Numbered from the stretch's first letter, positions 33,262-42,419 are shown. The stretch: 64,000 nucleotides of DNA from Paraburkholderia terricola (GCF_900142195.1 NZ_FRAB01000024.1:33825-97824); one strand, 5' to 3'. The notes: a model not told the origin generated them from the sequence alone. Program-made: numbers and translations.

Positions 33262-33709
33262 CCGTGTCTCCTCTGGGTTTCACGTGTCGCCCGATGGCGC
33301 ACGGCTCTTCGTTTTTGTTGAGCATACCCGCGACCGCTCAAGCCGTAATTCTCTTCCGCTTTCCCACGCCTGCGTCAGAACAAGCTCGATGAAAGTCACC
33401 GCCGCCCGCGTGTGATGTGGTTCGGCCTATACAGCATCTACTCCATGTGATTGTCAATAAAGCCTGACCGACCGACAATCGGGCATTCACCGGACCCGGC
33501 ACGCCCGATCGGAATCAGGAGACAACCCATGAGCCTCAAACCTTCGGCCGACGTCGTGACGCGCGAATTGCGCGGCGCGGAATTTGCGAGCCACAATCAG
33601 AAAGTTTGACTTGCCACGTCATCGAGCTTCGTTGCGGTAAGCACATCTCGGCCGGCGGTGGCCTGCCCGCGCACCGCTGCTCTACTCAACCTTCACGGAC
33701 ACCCTCGTC
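33262..33709. other. Intergenic region before the acyl-CoA dehydrogenase pair
   Basis: Apart from the 26-codon frame at 33529, this 448-base region holds no credible gene. GATTGTC (33449-33455) and GACAATC (33474-33480) form a 7-bp inverted repeat separated by 18 bases. TTGTCA (33452-33457), 17 bases, then GACAAT (33475-33480... shifted by one) could also be read as a weak promoter, or the repeat may be an operator for the dehydrogenase operon. Confidence 0.3.
33529..33609 (+). CDS. Very short ORF with a good ribosome binding site
   Basis: ATG 33529 to TGA 33609 encodes 26 residues, MSLKPSADVVTRELRGAEFA and six more. AGGAG lies seven bases upstream of the ATG, an unusually good initiation signal for a non-coding gap. 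It may be a small protein, an upstream leader of the dehydrogenase operon 100 bases downstream, or the surviving 5' end of a deleted gene. I recognise no family. Confidence 0.35.
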   Translation: MSLKPSADVVTRELRGAEFASHNQKV

Positions 33710-34918
33710 ATGGATCTGAACTTCACTGCCGAAGAAGAAGCCTTTCGCGCCGACGTGCTGGCCTTTTTGCGCGACAAGCTCCCGCAACGTCTCGCCAGCA
33801 AGGTGCACGGCGGACGCCGCCTCACGCGCGACGACATGGCCGAGTGGCACGCGATTCTCAACGCGCAAGGCTGGCTCGCGAATCACTGGCCGAAGGAATA
33901 CGGCGGCCCAGGCTGGAATGCGGTGCGGAAATTCATCTTCGAAAACGAATGCGCGTTGGCGGGCGCGCCGCGCGTGGTGCCGTTCGGCGTCAACATGCTC
34001 GGCCCCGTGCTGATCAAATACGGCAGCGACGCGCAGAAGCGCCACTGGCTTCCACGCATACTCGACGGCTCCGACTGGTGGTGCCAGGGCTATTCGGAGC
34101 CGGGCGCGGGTTCCGATCTGGCCTCGGTGAAAACCACCGCGGTACGCGGCATGGACGCGCAAGGCGAGCACTACATCGTCAACGGCCAGAAAACGTGGAC
34201 CACGCTCGGCCACTACGCGAACATGATCTTCTGCCTCGTGCGCACCGCGACCGACGTGCGCAAGCAGGAGGGCATCAGCTTCCTGCTAATCGACATGACG
34301 ACGCCGGGCGTCGAGGTGCGGCCGATCATCACGCTCGACGGCGAGCACGAAGTCAACGAGGTGTTTTTCACCGACGTGCGCGTGCCAGCCGCGAATCTCG
34401 TCGGCGAGGAGAACAAGGGCTGGACCTACGCGAAGTATCTGCTCACGTATGAGCGCACCAATATCGCGGGCGTCGGTTTCTCCGTGGCCGCGTTCAACCG
34501 CTTGCGCACGATCGCCGCGAAACAGCGGCGCAACGGCCGGCCGCTGGCGGAAGATCCCTTGTTTGCGGCGCGCATGGCGCGCGTCGAGATCGACCTGGAG
34601 AACATGAAGACCACCAACCTGCGCGTGATCGCGGCGGTGGCCGGCGGCGGCGTGCCGGGCGCGGAGAGTTCGATGCTCAAGATTCGCGGCACGGAGATTC
34701 GCCAGGAGATCTCGTCGCTCACGCGCCGCGCGATGGGCGCATACGCGCAGCCGTTCATCGAAGAAGCCTTGCACGATGGTTTCGCAGGCGAGCCGGTCGG
34801 CCCCGACGAAGCCGCGAGCGCGGCGGCTTCGTACTTCAACAACCGCAAGCTGTCGATTTTCGGCGGCTCCAACGAAATCCAGAAGAACATCATTTCCAAA
34901 ATGATCCTGGGACTGTAA
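33710..34918 (+). CDS. Acyl-CoA dehydrogenase, large partner (PimC-like)
   Basis: A 402-residue FAD-dependent acyl-CoA dehydrogenase starting MDLNFTAEEEAFRADVLAFL. Characteristic segments are NHWPKEYGGPGWN near residue 62, CQGYSEPGAGSDLASVKTTA near residue 125 (substrate/FAD site), and YFNNRKLSIFGGSNEIQKNI near residue 374. With its neighbour 12 bases downstream it forms the two-gene arrangement annotated elsewhere as pimeloyl-CoA dehydrogenase large and small subunits. Paired genes of this sort often encode a heteromeric enzyme acting on unusual acyl-CoAs such as dicarboxylic or branched ones. Substrate is not known here. Confidence 0.88.
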   Translation: MDLNFTAEEEAFRADVLAFLRDKLPQRLASKVHGGRRLTRDDMAEWHAILNAQGWLANHWPKEYGGPGWNAVRKFIFENECALAGAPRVVPFGVNMLGPVLIKYGSDAQKRHWLPRILDGSDWWCQGYSEPGAGSDLASVKTTAVRGMDAQGEHYIVNGQKTWTTLGHYANMIFCLVRTATDVRKQEGISFLLIDMTTPGVEVRPIITLDGEHEVNEVFFTDVRVPAANLVGEENKGWTYAKYLLTYERTNIAGVGFSVAAFNRLRTIAAKQRRNGRPLAEDPLFAARMARVEIDLENMKTTNLRVIAAVAGGGVPGAESSMLKIRGTEIRQEISSLTRRAMGAYAQPFIEEALHDGFAGEPVGPDEAASAAASYFNNRKLSIFGGSNEIQKNIISKMILGL

Positions 34919-34930
34919 GGGGCGCAACTC

Positions 34931-36070
34931 ATGAACTTCCAGCACACCGAAGACCGCCGCATGCTGGCCGATACGCTCAACCGTTTTATCAGCGAGCAAT
35001 ACGGCTTCCAGACGCGCGACCGGATTGCGGCCTCGGCACAGGGCTTCAGCGCCGAACTGTGGCATCGCTTCGCGGAGCTAGGCATCATCGGCGCGTTGTT
35101 CGATGAGGCGAACGGCGGCTTTGGCGGCGACGGGTTCGATATCGCCGTGGTGTTCGAGTGCCTGGGCCGCGGCCTCGTCGTCGAACCGTTTCTCGATACG
35201 TTGATCGTCGGCCACGCGATTGCGAAGAGCGGCAACGAGATGCAGAAAGCGCTGCTCGGCGAATTGATCGACGGTTCGCGAATCGTCGCGCTCGCGCATG
35301 GCGAGCCGGACAGCCACTACGAGCTGGCTCGCGTGACGACGCGTGCCGAGCGCCACGGTAACGCATGGCACTTGAGCGGCGCGAAGGCGGTCGTTCAGCA
35401 CGGCGAGAATGCTTCGCTCTTTCTGGTTTCCGCGCGCACCGCCGGCGCCGACGACGAAGAAGAAGGCGTGACGCTCTTTCTCGTGCCGCGCGATGCAGCG
35501 GGTGTCGGCGTGCGCGGCTATCGCAAGATCGACGGCGGGCGCGCGGCCGAAGTGACGTTCGACAACGTGTCGCTCGACGACGGCGCGCTGCTCGGCCTAT
35601 CCGGCGAGGGTTACGCCACGCTGGAATACGCGATTGCCCGCGGGGTACTGGCGCTGTGCGCCGAAGCGGTCGGCGCAATGGATGTCGCGAAGGAGCACAC
35701 GCTCGAGTATCTGCGCACGCGCAAGCAGTTCGGCGTGCCCATCGGCAGCTTCCAGGCGTTGCAGCATCGCATGGCCGATTTGCTGCTCGAAATCGAGCAG
35801 GCGCGCTCGGCGGTGATCAATGCGGCGGCGGCGTTGGGCGCTGCGCGCACGGTTCGCGAGCGTGCGCTTTCGGCGGCGAAATACAGTATCGGCCGGATCG
35901 GCACGCTGGTCGCCGAGGAGTGTATTCAACTGCATGGCGGAATCGGCATGACGTGGGAACTGCCGCTCGCTCACTATGCGAAGCGCCTCGTGATGATCGA
36001 TCATCAGCTAGGCGATGAGGACCATCATCTGGAGAGATTCGTGGCGCTGGGGCGCGAATCGTTCAGGTGA
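34931..36070 (+). CDS. Acyl-CoA dehydrogenase, small partner (PimD-like)
   Basis: A 379-residue protein, MNFQHTEDRRMLADTLNRF, of the same superfamily as the upstream gene but more diverged. It has GALFDEANGGFGGDGFDIAV near residue 52, then the C-terminal helical domain with EYLRTRKQFGVPIGSFQALQ near residue 258 and ECIQLHGGIGMTWELPLAHY near residue 330. In two-gene systems of this type one partner may lack activity and stabilise the other. The gene ends by overlapping the convergent altronate dehydratase gene by eight bases. Confidence 0.86.
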   Translation: MNFQHTEDRRMLADTLNRFISEQYGFQTRDRIAASAQGFSAELWHRFAELGIIGALFDEANGGFGGDGFDIAVVFECLGRGLVVEPFLDTLIVGHAIAKSGNEMQKALLGELIDGSRIVALAHGEPDSHYELARVTTRAERHGNAWHLSGAKAVVQHGENASLFLVSARTAGADDEEEGVTLFLVPRDAAGVGVRGYRKIDGGRAAEVTFDNVSLDDGALLGLSGEGYATLEYAIARGVLALCAEAVGAMDVAKEHTLEYLRTRKQFGVPIGSFQALQHRMADLLLEIEQARSAVINAAAALGAARTVRERALSAAKYSIGRIGTLVAEECIQLHGGIGMTWELPLAHYAKRLVMIDHQLGDEDHHLERFVALGRESFR

Positions 36071-37610
36071 TGACGCCCAATTGCCACGGCACGAACTCGT
36101 TTTGTCCATAACCGTTCGCTTCGCTTTTCGACGGGGCCCCGGATGCGCATTCGAGCATGCGCTCGAAGATGAGGTCGCCGAGTTCCGCAACCGAGGCGCT
36201 GCCGTCCACCACGCCGCCGCAATTGATGTCCATGTCGTCCTCCTGCCTTTCCCACAGCGCTGTATTGGTCGCGAGTTTCAACGAAGGCGATGGCGCGCAG
36301 CCGTATGCGGAACCGCGCCCGGTCGTGAAACAGATCAGATTGGCGCCTGACGCGACCTGCCCTGTCGCCGAAACCGGGTCGTAGCCCGGCGAGTCCATGA
36401 AGACGAATCCCTTTGCGTCGATGCGTTCAGCGTACTGATACACCTCGACGAGATTGGTCGTGCCGCCCTTGGCCACCGCGCCGAGGGATTTTTCGAGAAT
36501 CGTCGTCAAACCGCCGACCTTGTTACCCGCGGACGGATTGTTGTCGAGCGCCGCGCCGTTCCTCGCGCAATAGTTTTCCCACCAGGCAACGCGTGCCAGC
36601 AGTTTCTCGCCCACCTCGCGACTGACGGCGCGACGTGTCAGCAAATGCTCGGCGCCGTAGATTTCCGGTGTCTCCGAGAGAATCGCCGTGCCGCCGTTCC
36701 GTACCAGCCGGTCGACCGCGGCGCCCAGCGCGGGGTTCGCCGAAATGCCCGAGTAGCCGTCGGACCCGCCGCATTGCAAACCGACGATCAGATGCGAGGC
36801 CGGCAACGGTTCGCGCGTGACACGATTGGCATCGGCGAGCATCTCCCTCACCATGTCGACACCGCGTTCGATGGTCTTTCGCGTTCCGCCGGAGTCTTGA
36901 ATCGTGAAGCTGCGCAACCGCTCTCCCGCTTTTAACCCGGCCGATTCCAGTACGCCCGAAATCTGATTCGTCTCGCAGCCGAGCCCGACGAACAACACCG
37001 AGTGGAAGTTCGGATGAATCGCATAGCCGGCCAGCGTGCGTCGCAGCACCGCGAGACCTTCGCCCATCGTGTCGATGCCGCAGCCGAGGCCGTGCGTCAA
37101 TGCGACCACGCCGTCGACGTTGGGGTAAGGCGCGAGCGCTTGCGGATGCACGTCGCGCCGGAAGTGATCGGCGATGGCGCGCGCGACGGTGGCCGAGCAG
37201 TTCACGCTCGTCAAGATGCCGATGAAATTGCGCGTCGCGACTCGTCCGTCGTCGCGGCGGATGCCCATGAAGGTCGCGGGCTCGCGCGCGTATTCAGTCG
37301 GATGAAGATCGATACCGAATGCATGCTCTCGTGAAAACTCAGCCATGCCGAGGTTGTGAACGTGGACGTGCTGACCACGAGAGATCGGTTCCTTGGCCAC
37401 GCCGATGATCTGGTTGTAGCGTTTCACCGGCTCACCGGCGGCCATATCGCGTGTCGCGATCTTGTGGCCGGGCGGAATGAGCCCGGCGACCACCAGATCC
37501 TCCGACGCGATGCGCGCGCCGGACATCAATTGCCGGGTTGCGATCACGACATCGTCGTTGGCGTGAAGACGAATAGCTGCAAGATCGGATACGGTCGAGA
37601 TCGAAGGCAT
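36063..37610 (-). CDS. uxaA: Altronate dehydratase (UxaA family)
   Basis: A 515-residue enzyme of the altronate/galactarate dehydratase family, which dehydrates D-altronate to 2-keto-3-deoxygluconate. The N-terminal SAF domain begins AAIRLHANDDVVIATRQL near residue 10, and RYNQIIGVAKEPI follows near residue 65. The catalytic part has MGIRRDDGRVATRNFIGIL near residue 111, LTHGLGCGIDTMGEG near residue 165, QCGGSDGYSGISANPALG near residue 275 and TGRGSAYGCAPSPSLKLATN near residue 425. The start MPSISTVSDL at 37610 lies only five bases after the transporter stop; the longer frame overlaps that gene. Together with the tagaturonate reductase upstream it supports L-galactonate or galacturonate catabolism. 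Confidence 0.88.
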   Translation of the reverse strand: MPSISTVSDLAAIRLHANDDVVIATRQLMSGARIASEDLVVAGLIPPGHKIATRDMAAGEPVKRYNQIIGVAKEPISRGQHVHVHNLGMAEFSREHAFGIDLHPTEYAREPATFMGIRRDDGRVATRNFIGILTSVNCSATVARAIADHFRRDVHPQALAPYPNVDGVVALTHGLGCGIDTMGEGLAVLRRTLAGYAIHPNFHSVLFVGLGCETNQISGVLESAGLKAGERLRSFTIQDSGGTRKTIERGVDMVREMLADANRVTREPLPASHLIVGLQCGGSDGYSGISANPALGAAVDRLVRNGGTAILSETPEIYGAEHLLTRRAVSREVGEKLLARVAWWENYCARNGAALDNNPSAGNKVGGLTTILEKSLGAVAKGGTTNLVEVYQYAERIDAKGFVFMDSPGYDPVSATGQVASGANLICFTTGRGSAYGCAPSPSLKLATNTALWERQEDDMDINCGGVVDGSASVAELGDLIFERMLECASGAPSKSEANGYGQNEFVPWQLGVIT

Positions 37611-37615
37611 GATGT

Positions 37616-38902
37616 TTATACCGCTGACTGAACAGGGCTCTCTGCGGGGGAATGTGCGTCGTCGTCCACCGACAACGGTTCGATTTTTTTCACGATCACC
37701 AGATAGCTGAACGCGCCAAGCACACAGAAGCCGCCCGCCACGCACAGCGGAATCGTGAACGACCCGTGCGTGAGCGACACCATCAGGCCGGTGAACGTCG
37801 TGATCACGATGCCGGCGAGATTCGACGCAAAGTTCTGGATGCCGCCGATGGACGCGACGTGATCGGGCGTGGGAGCGACATCGCCGGGCAGGGACCAGAT
37901 GCTCGCCCCGGCAAACGACAGGCTGCCATAAGCGATGCCGAAGAATGCCAGCATCAGATAGATATTCGGCGTGAACGCGCAGAGCGTGATGATCGACGAA
38001 AGAAGCATGCCGCCCACCATGCAGGTCTTGCGAGCCCTGGTCAGACTCCAGCCGCGGCGATACAGCGCATCGGACACATATCCGCCGAGCCAGCCGCTCG
38101 GAATCGCCATGAGCGCGGGAATCATGCCTAGCGTACCCAGCGATTTCAGCGAGAAGCCGCGCGTCTGAACAAGATAGCTAGGGAACCAGGTAATGAAAAA
38201 ATAGATGACGAAGTTCAGGCAGAAGAAGCCGAGCATCATGCCCCACAGCGTCCGGTGCCTGAAGAGCGAAAGCCACGGAATCTTCTTCTTCGGCGCGGCC
38301 TGTTGCCGCGCAACGGCGTCGGCCTCGCCGGTGAGATCCCCGCGCGATGAACTTCTATAGATCAGGAACCAGCCGAGCACCCAAACGAACCCGACGGCGC
38401 CGGTGATGATGAACGACGCTTCCCAGCCGAGCGCGTTGATGATCAGTGCGACCAGCGGAATCGAAAGCGCGGAGCCCACGCGCGATCCGCTATCGAAGAT
38501 ACTCGTGGCGAGCGCGCGTTGCGCCGGCTTGAACCATTGGCTCACGAGTTTTGCACAGGACGGATAGGCCCCCGCTTCACCCACGCCAAGCAGCAGACGG
38601 CAGCCGAACATGGCGGTGACGCTCGTCGCCGCGGCGGTGAGCGCCGTAAAAAGCGACCACCAGCCGACCGCCAGCGGCAACGCGATTCGCGCGCCGATGC
38701 GATCGACGAACCAACCGAACGGCATTTGCATCAGCGCATAGGTCCAGAAGAATCCGCTCAGGATGAGTCCCATCTGAGCCGGGCCGATATCGAGCGCCTT
38801 CTGGATTGCCCGTGCCGCGACGGCCATATTCGCGCGATCGACGTAGTTGATCGCGATGGCGAGAAAGCAGAGAAATATCACTACCCAACGCATACTGCGC
38901 AT
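37616..38902 (-). CDS. MFS hexuronate/galactonate-type transporter
   Basis: A 428-residue major-facilitator protein of the anion:cation symporter family, with 12 predicted membrane helices. Family features are YVDRANMAVAARAIQKALDI near residue 21, GEAGAYPSCAKLVSQWF near residue 107, and a central loop rich in charged residues. ATG 38902 has AGGAG about eight bases upstream. Relatives include ExuT, GudP and LgoT. Position between sugar-acid dehydrogenase and dehydratase genes points to uptake of L-galactonate or a hexuronate. Confidence 0.88.
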   Translation of the reverse strand: MRSMRWVVIFLCFLAIAINYVDRANMAVAARAIQKALDIGPAQMGLILSGFFWTYALMQMPFGWFVDRIGARIALPLAVGWWSLFTALTAAATSVTAMFGCRLLLGVGEAGAYPSCAKLVSQWFKPAQRALATSIFDSGSRVGSALSIPLVALIINALGWEASFIITGAVGFVWVLGWFLIYRSSSRGDLTGEADAVARQQAAPKKKIPWLSLFRHRTLWGMMLGFFCLNFVIYFFITWFPSYLVQTRGFSLKSLGTLGMIPALMAIPSGWLGGYVSDALYRRGWSLTRARKTCMVGGMLLSSIITLCAFTPNIYLMLAFFGIAYGSLSFAGASIWSLPGDVAPTPDHVASIGGIQNFASNLAGIVITTFTGLMVSLTHGSFTIPLCVAGGFCVLGAFSYLVIVKKIEPLSVDDDAHSPAESPVQSAV

Positions 38903-39032
38903 ATTCGTCTCCTATGCTTCTGAGTTGACGGTCTCCGGTTTTTCCGCTGGACCGATTGTTTTTGGATTGAGGACAGCGAGGAACTGATTCGGGTCGCCGA
39001 GGTGCGACTTAGGTGCGAACTTAGGTGCCGCC

Positions 39033-40169
39033 TTAAGTGCCGCCCCCAAGCGCCAGCCTCAGCCGTTTCTGCTCGACCCGGACGCCTAGTTCACTCGCGA
39101 GATCGACGACCGGCTTCAGTCGGCGCTGCTTTTTTTCCTGATGATTGCTGGCGATGTCGGCGAGACGGTGGGCGAGAAACGGGTTTTCGAAACGATCGCG
39201 CACGTCGTCGAGATATTTGCTGGCGATTTCGTACTGGCCCAGTGCCTCGAAAACCGGAAGCACTTCATCCTTCCATGTCGATTCAAGCGCTCCACGCCAG
39301 GATTCGTGGCGCATGCCATCCAGTACGGTGGTGCCGGCTTCTCCTCGCGAACCGAGCCAGAACTCCGCAAGCATCGTGTGGCCGAGATTGAGCAGGAAAA
39401 GCTTCAAACGTTCGAAATGGGCCAGATCGTCGGTGACGCTGATGCTCTCGTGCCGGCAGGGCAACACCATGCCCTCCTGACGCTCGATCGCCCACAGCGC
39501 GTAGGGCTCGGCCACCGCCCCGACGGGATCGATGGCTTCCGAGACGATCCGGTCGACCAGCGAGTTGACCCAGATGCAGTCATGCGCCAGGTAGTGAAGA
39601 AAGCCTGGCTCCATGTGCCAGCCACGCGCGACCGACATCACCAGATCGCGCAGGACATCGCCATTGCGCGAAATCAGTTCGCAGGGCAGCACGGTGATCG
39701 CCTTGCCTTCCGCGCGATAACGTTCGTGCAGCAAAGCGGCCAGCTTCGCCGCGAAGCCGCGCGGCGCGGAGCCGGCGGCCAGCATGGAGGCCGTGTCTTC
39801 GGCGAACAGCGCATAGCCGTTGTCCGCCGTGTTCGACACGATCACCTCCACCTGATCCCGGATGCGCTCGAGCAATGCGGGCCAGTCATCGTCGGCGTGG
39901 AGCGCTTGCGCGACGCTATCGCATTCGATGGTCAGGTCGACTGTCTGCTTGCGCTGCAAACCGCGGATGCGAACGGGATATCGGCCGGTTGCGCGAAGCG
40001 CCTCGATACGCGCCCGGCTTTGTGGGCTCGTGGTCGTTTGCACGACGGCGATCTTGCCCAACGCGTCGTCTGGATGACGGCGCGCCGCCTCGCACACGAA
40101 CAGGTCGACATGCGCTTGCAAGAATCGGCTGGTTCCAAACTGAAGAATCGGACAGGTCGTGATTGTCAT
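39033..40169 (-). CDS. uxaB: Mannitol dehydrogenase family protein, probable tagaturonate reductase
   Basis: A 378-residue polyol/fructuronate/tagaturonate oxidoreductase. The NAD(P)-binding start is ILQFGTSRFLQAHVDLFVCE near residue 8. NTADNGYALF near residue 118 and PCELISRNGDVLRDLV near residue 158 follow, and the catalytic lysine segment is probably near FERLKLFLLNLGHTMLAEFW (residues about 252-271). The expected reaction is D-tagaturonate to D-altronate, directly before the altronate dehydratase step. The start at 40169 gives MTITTCPILQFG and lies 16 bases after the neighbouring dehydrogenase stop. Fructuronate reductase is the alternative assignment. Confidence 0.78.
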   Translation of the reverse strand: MTITTCPILQFGTSRFLQAHVDLFVCEAARRHPDDALGKIAVVQTTTSPQSRARIEALRATGRYPVRIRGLQRKQTVDLTIECDSVAQALHADDDWPALLERIRDQVEVIVSNTADNGYALFAEDTASMLAAGSAPRGFAAKLAALLHERYRAEGKAITVLPCELISRNGDVLRDLVMSVARGWHMEPGFLHYLAHDCIWVNSLVDRIVSEAIDPVGAVAEPYALWAIERQEGMVLPCRHESISVTDDLAHFERLKLFLLNLGHTMLAEFWLGSRGEAGTTVLDGMRHESWRGALESTWKDEVLPVFEALGQYEIASKYLDDVRDRFENPFLAHRLADIASNHQEKKQRRLKPVVDLASELGVRVEQKRLRLALGGGT

Positions 40170-40185
40170 TCGGAGAGCTCGCCCT

Positions 40186-41196
40186 TCAGCATTCGACAAT
40201 CGCTTTGACGACACCCGCGGAGGGCGCCAGCAGCTTCGAGAATTCGGTGGGAAGGGACGACAGTTGCAGACGATGGGTGTTGAGCGCCGCGTCGGGAATC
40301 TGCCCCGCGCGCATGGCGTCGAGGACGGTGTCGAAGTCTTCCAGCGTCGCATTTCTGCTGCCCAGCAGCGTCGCCTCGCGCTTATGGAACTCGGGGTCGG
40401 AGAACGATATGACGTCCTTGACGACAGAGATGAGGACGTATTTCCCGCCGTGCGCAATAAACTCGAAGCCGCGCCGCATGGCGTCCGCGTTGCCGGTTGC
40501 ATCGAATACCACGTCGAAGAATTCGCCGTCCGTGAGTTCGCTCAGGCGCTCGACATCCCCCTCGCCGAGGGCAACCGACGCCGCCACTTCTAGCTTCGCG
40601 GAACAGAAGGCCAGGCGATCCGCTCGTGAATCGAGGGCGGTCACGGTGGCCCCTCGCAGCTTGGCGAAGATCATGGCCGCCATGCCGATGGGCCCGGCGC
40701 CGACAACCAGCACGCGCTGTCCGGCGCTGACGTCCGCGCGCCGTACCGCATGCGCGCCGATCGCGAGAAATTCGACCATGGCGGCCTGGTCGAGCGTCAC
40801 GCCTTCCGCCTTGCGTACGAACTGGGCCGGCACGCTCAGATACTCGGTCATCGCGCCGTCCCGGTGAACGCCGAGGACCTGGATGTTCACGCAGCAATTG
40901 GTCTTGCCGTTACGGCACGCAATACATTTGCCGCACGACAGATACGGCATCACATACACGGCATCGCCGACGCTCAAGGTCGAACTGTCGTCGGCCTCTT
41001 CGACCGTGCCCGACAGCTCGTGGCCCATCACGCGGGGATACTGGAGGTAGGGCTGATTCCCCGTGAAGATGTGCATGTCGGTGCCACACACACCCACGCG
41101 CCTGACTCTGAGCAGAACCTCGCCCGCCGCGCGTTCGGGAATCGAGCGCATCTCCGAGCGGAGCGTTCCGGGGTTGTCACAAATAACTGTAAGCAT
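40186..41196 (-). CDS. Zinc-dependent alcohol dehydrogenase, LgoD-like (L-galactonate 5-dehydrogenase)
   Basis: A 336-residue medium-chain dehydrogenase. It has the catalytic-zinc region GVCGTDMHIFTGNQPYLQYP and GHE near residues 36-60, the structural-zinc cysteines in CGKCIACRNGKTNCC near residue 90, and the NAD fold VLVVGAGPIGMAAMIFAKL near residue 160. The segment SFSDPEFHKREATLLGSRNA near residue 270 closely resembles E. coli YjjN/LgoD, which oxidises L-galactonate to D-tagaturonate. That product feeds the adjacent tagaturonate reductase and altronate dehydratase. It is the first gene of the minus-strand operon. Other sorbitol-type substrates remain possible. Confidence 0.85.
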   Translation of the reverse strand: MLTVICDNPGTLRSEMRSIPERAAGEVLLRVRRVGVCGTDMHIFTGNQPYLQYPRVMGHELSGTVEEADDSSTLSVGDAVYVMPYLSCGKCIACRNGKTNCCVNIQVLGVHRDGAMTEYLSVPAQFVRKAEGVTLDQAAMVEFLAIGAHAVRRADVSAGQRVLVVGAGPIGMAAMIFAKLRGATVTALDSRADRLAFCSAKLEVAASVALGEGDVERLSELTDGEFFDVVFDATGNADAMRRGFEFIAHGGKYVLISVVKDVISFSDPEFHKREATLLGSRNATLEDFDTVLDAMRAGQIPDAALNTHRLQLSSLPTEFSKLLAPSAGVVKAIVEC

Positions 41197-41529
41197 GATT
41201 AAGTGGCCTTTATTGACGATTCGTCATGGATCGGACAGAGACGTTCTCTGCCTCCGCGCTGTCTTTTTCGCGGGCTCGTGAATGAGCGGGGAAAAGACTC
41301 GCTGACTACCCGAAGCCGCCGCACACTGCGCAAATCAGAGCAGCAGCCCGACGCGTTTGTTGGGCGTAGAATAGTTTTCTCAATAAGAATTGGTCAAGCC
41401 ACTTTGCCGATTCGCGGGTAAATACCGAGATGCTTCGGGCGAATCCACGCGTTTTTTTAGGTGTAAACCCGTACATATATGGCGTTTCGGCGCCCATTCC
41501 GGTCAGGCCAATTTAAACCCAACCGATGC
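41197..41529. promoter_or_regulatory. Divergent promoter region of the galactonate cluster
   Basis: This 333-base gap separates the LgoD-like gene from the GntR gene and must hold both promoters. I see two copies of GGTCARGCCA in the same orientation, at 41392-41401 and 41501-41510, each beside AATT. There is also a short palindrome GACGATTCGTC at 41215-41225 near the dehydrogenase start. These are candidate operator sequences only. No confident -35/-10 pair was found. Confidence 0.4.
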
Positions 41530-42246
41530 ATGAAACCTCAGACCATGGAACTCAAATCGGTACAGCCGCGCCGGCTTTATCATCTGATCGGCGATCAGAT
41601 TCGCGCGTATATCGCGGCGAATCATCTTTCGACGGGCGACCGTCTCCCTCCGGAACGCGACCTGGCCCAGCAGTTGAATGTCTCGAGGCCCTCCGTGCGC
41701 GAGGCGCTGATCGCGCTCGAAATTCAGGGTGTGGTCGAGATCAAAATGGGCGCCGGCGTTTTCGTGTGCTCCGCCGCACCGGTCTCCGAGGCACTACGCG
41801 ACAAGATCGGCGATAGTCCAAGCGACATCATGCAGGCGCGCGCGGCAATCGAAGGTTGCGTTGCGTCGCTGGCGTGCGCGCGTCTGACCGACGAGGGCCT
41901 GTCACGTCTACAAGAACTCGTTGCGGACATGCGGCGCTCGATCGCGGAAGGCGGTTCGCCCGTGGAGGCTGATCGGCAATTTCACATGTGTATTGCCGAG
42001 ATGGCGCAGAACGCGGTGCTGACACGTGTGGTCGGCGAACTGTTCGACGAGCGTCACGCACCCATCGCGGAAAAGTTAAGACGTCAGACGGAAAACGCAT
42101 CGACCTGGAATGCGGCGCTCGTCGAGCACGAAATGATCGTCGCCGCGCTGATCGCGCGCGACGCGCTGGAGGCGCAGACGGCCATGCGGTTGCATCTGAA
42201 GGCGTCTGAAGTTCGCTGGATCGGCTCGCTCAACACGGGTCATTAA
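41530..42246 (+). CDS. GntR-family (FCD) regulator of the galactonate cluster
   Basis: A 238-residue FadR-subfamily GntR protein. The winged helix covers RLYHLIGDQIRAYIAANHLS and the recognition segment LNVSRPSVREALIALEIQG (about residues 13-70). An FCD effector domain follows, with metal-ligand-like residues in EADRQFHMCIAEMAQN near residue 150 and the late histidines VEHEMI and RLHL. Relatives include ExuR, UxuR and LgoR, which respond to sugar acids. Divergent orientation from the LgoD/UxaB/UxaA operon supports control of that operon. The ATG at 41530 gives MKPQTMELKSVQPRR; the frame is open 17 codons further upstream. Confidence 0.85.
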   Translation: MKPQTMELKSVQPRRLYHLIGDQIRAYIAANHLSTGDRLPPERDLAQQLNVSRPSVREALIALEIQGVVEIKMGAGVFVCSAAPVSEALRDKIGDSPSDIMQARAAIEGCVASLACARLTDEGLSRLQELVADMRRSIAEGGSPVEADRQFHMCIAEMAQNAVLTRVVGELFDERHAPIAEKLRRQTENASTWNAALVEHEMIVAALIARDALEAQTAMRLHLKASEVRWIGSLNTGH

Positions 42247-42419
42247 CCGGCTTCATCAGATCGGCGCGACACCTGGAACCGGGACATCGAGCGACGCTTG
42301 TTAAGCGCGGGCGCTCGGAGCGCGGCCGGCACGTGCAGGCGGCTGGGCGGTTGTCGATCCCCATGCGACTCGTTCGTCGTGTCTACGAACCGATCGGGTT
42401 CGTGGACCAGGAGAGCATC

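Noticed and set aside
32903..33325. 140-codon minus-strand frame over the small membrane protein
   Set aside because: It is in a different frame from the 62-residue membrane protein at 33073-33261, which has a good ribosome binding site and coherent membrane helices.
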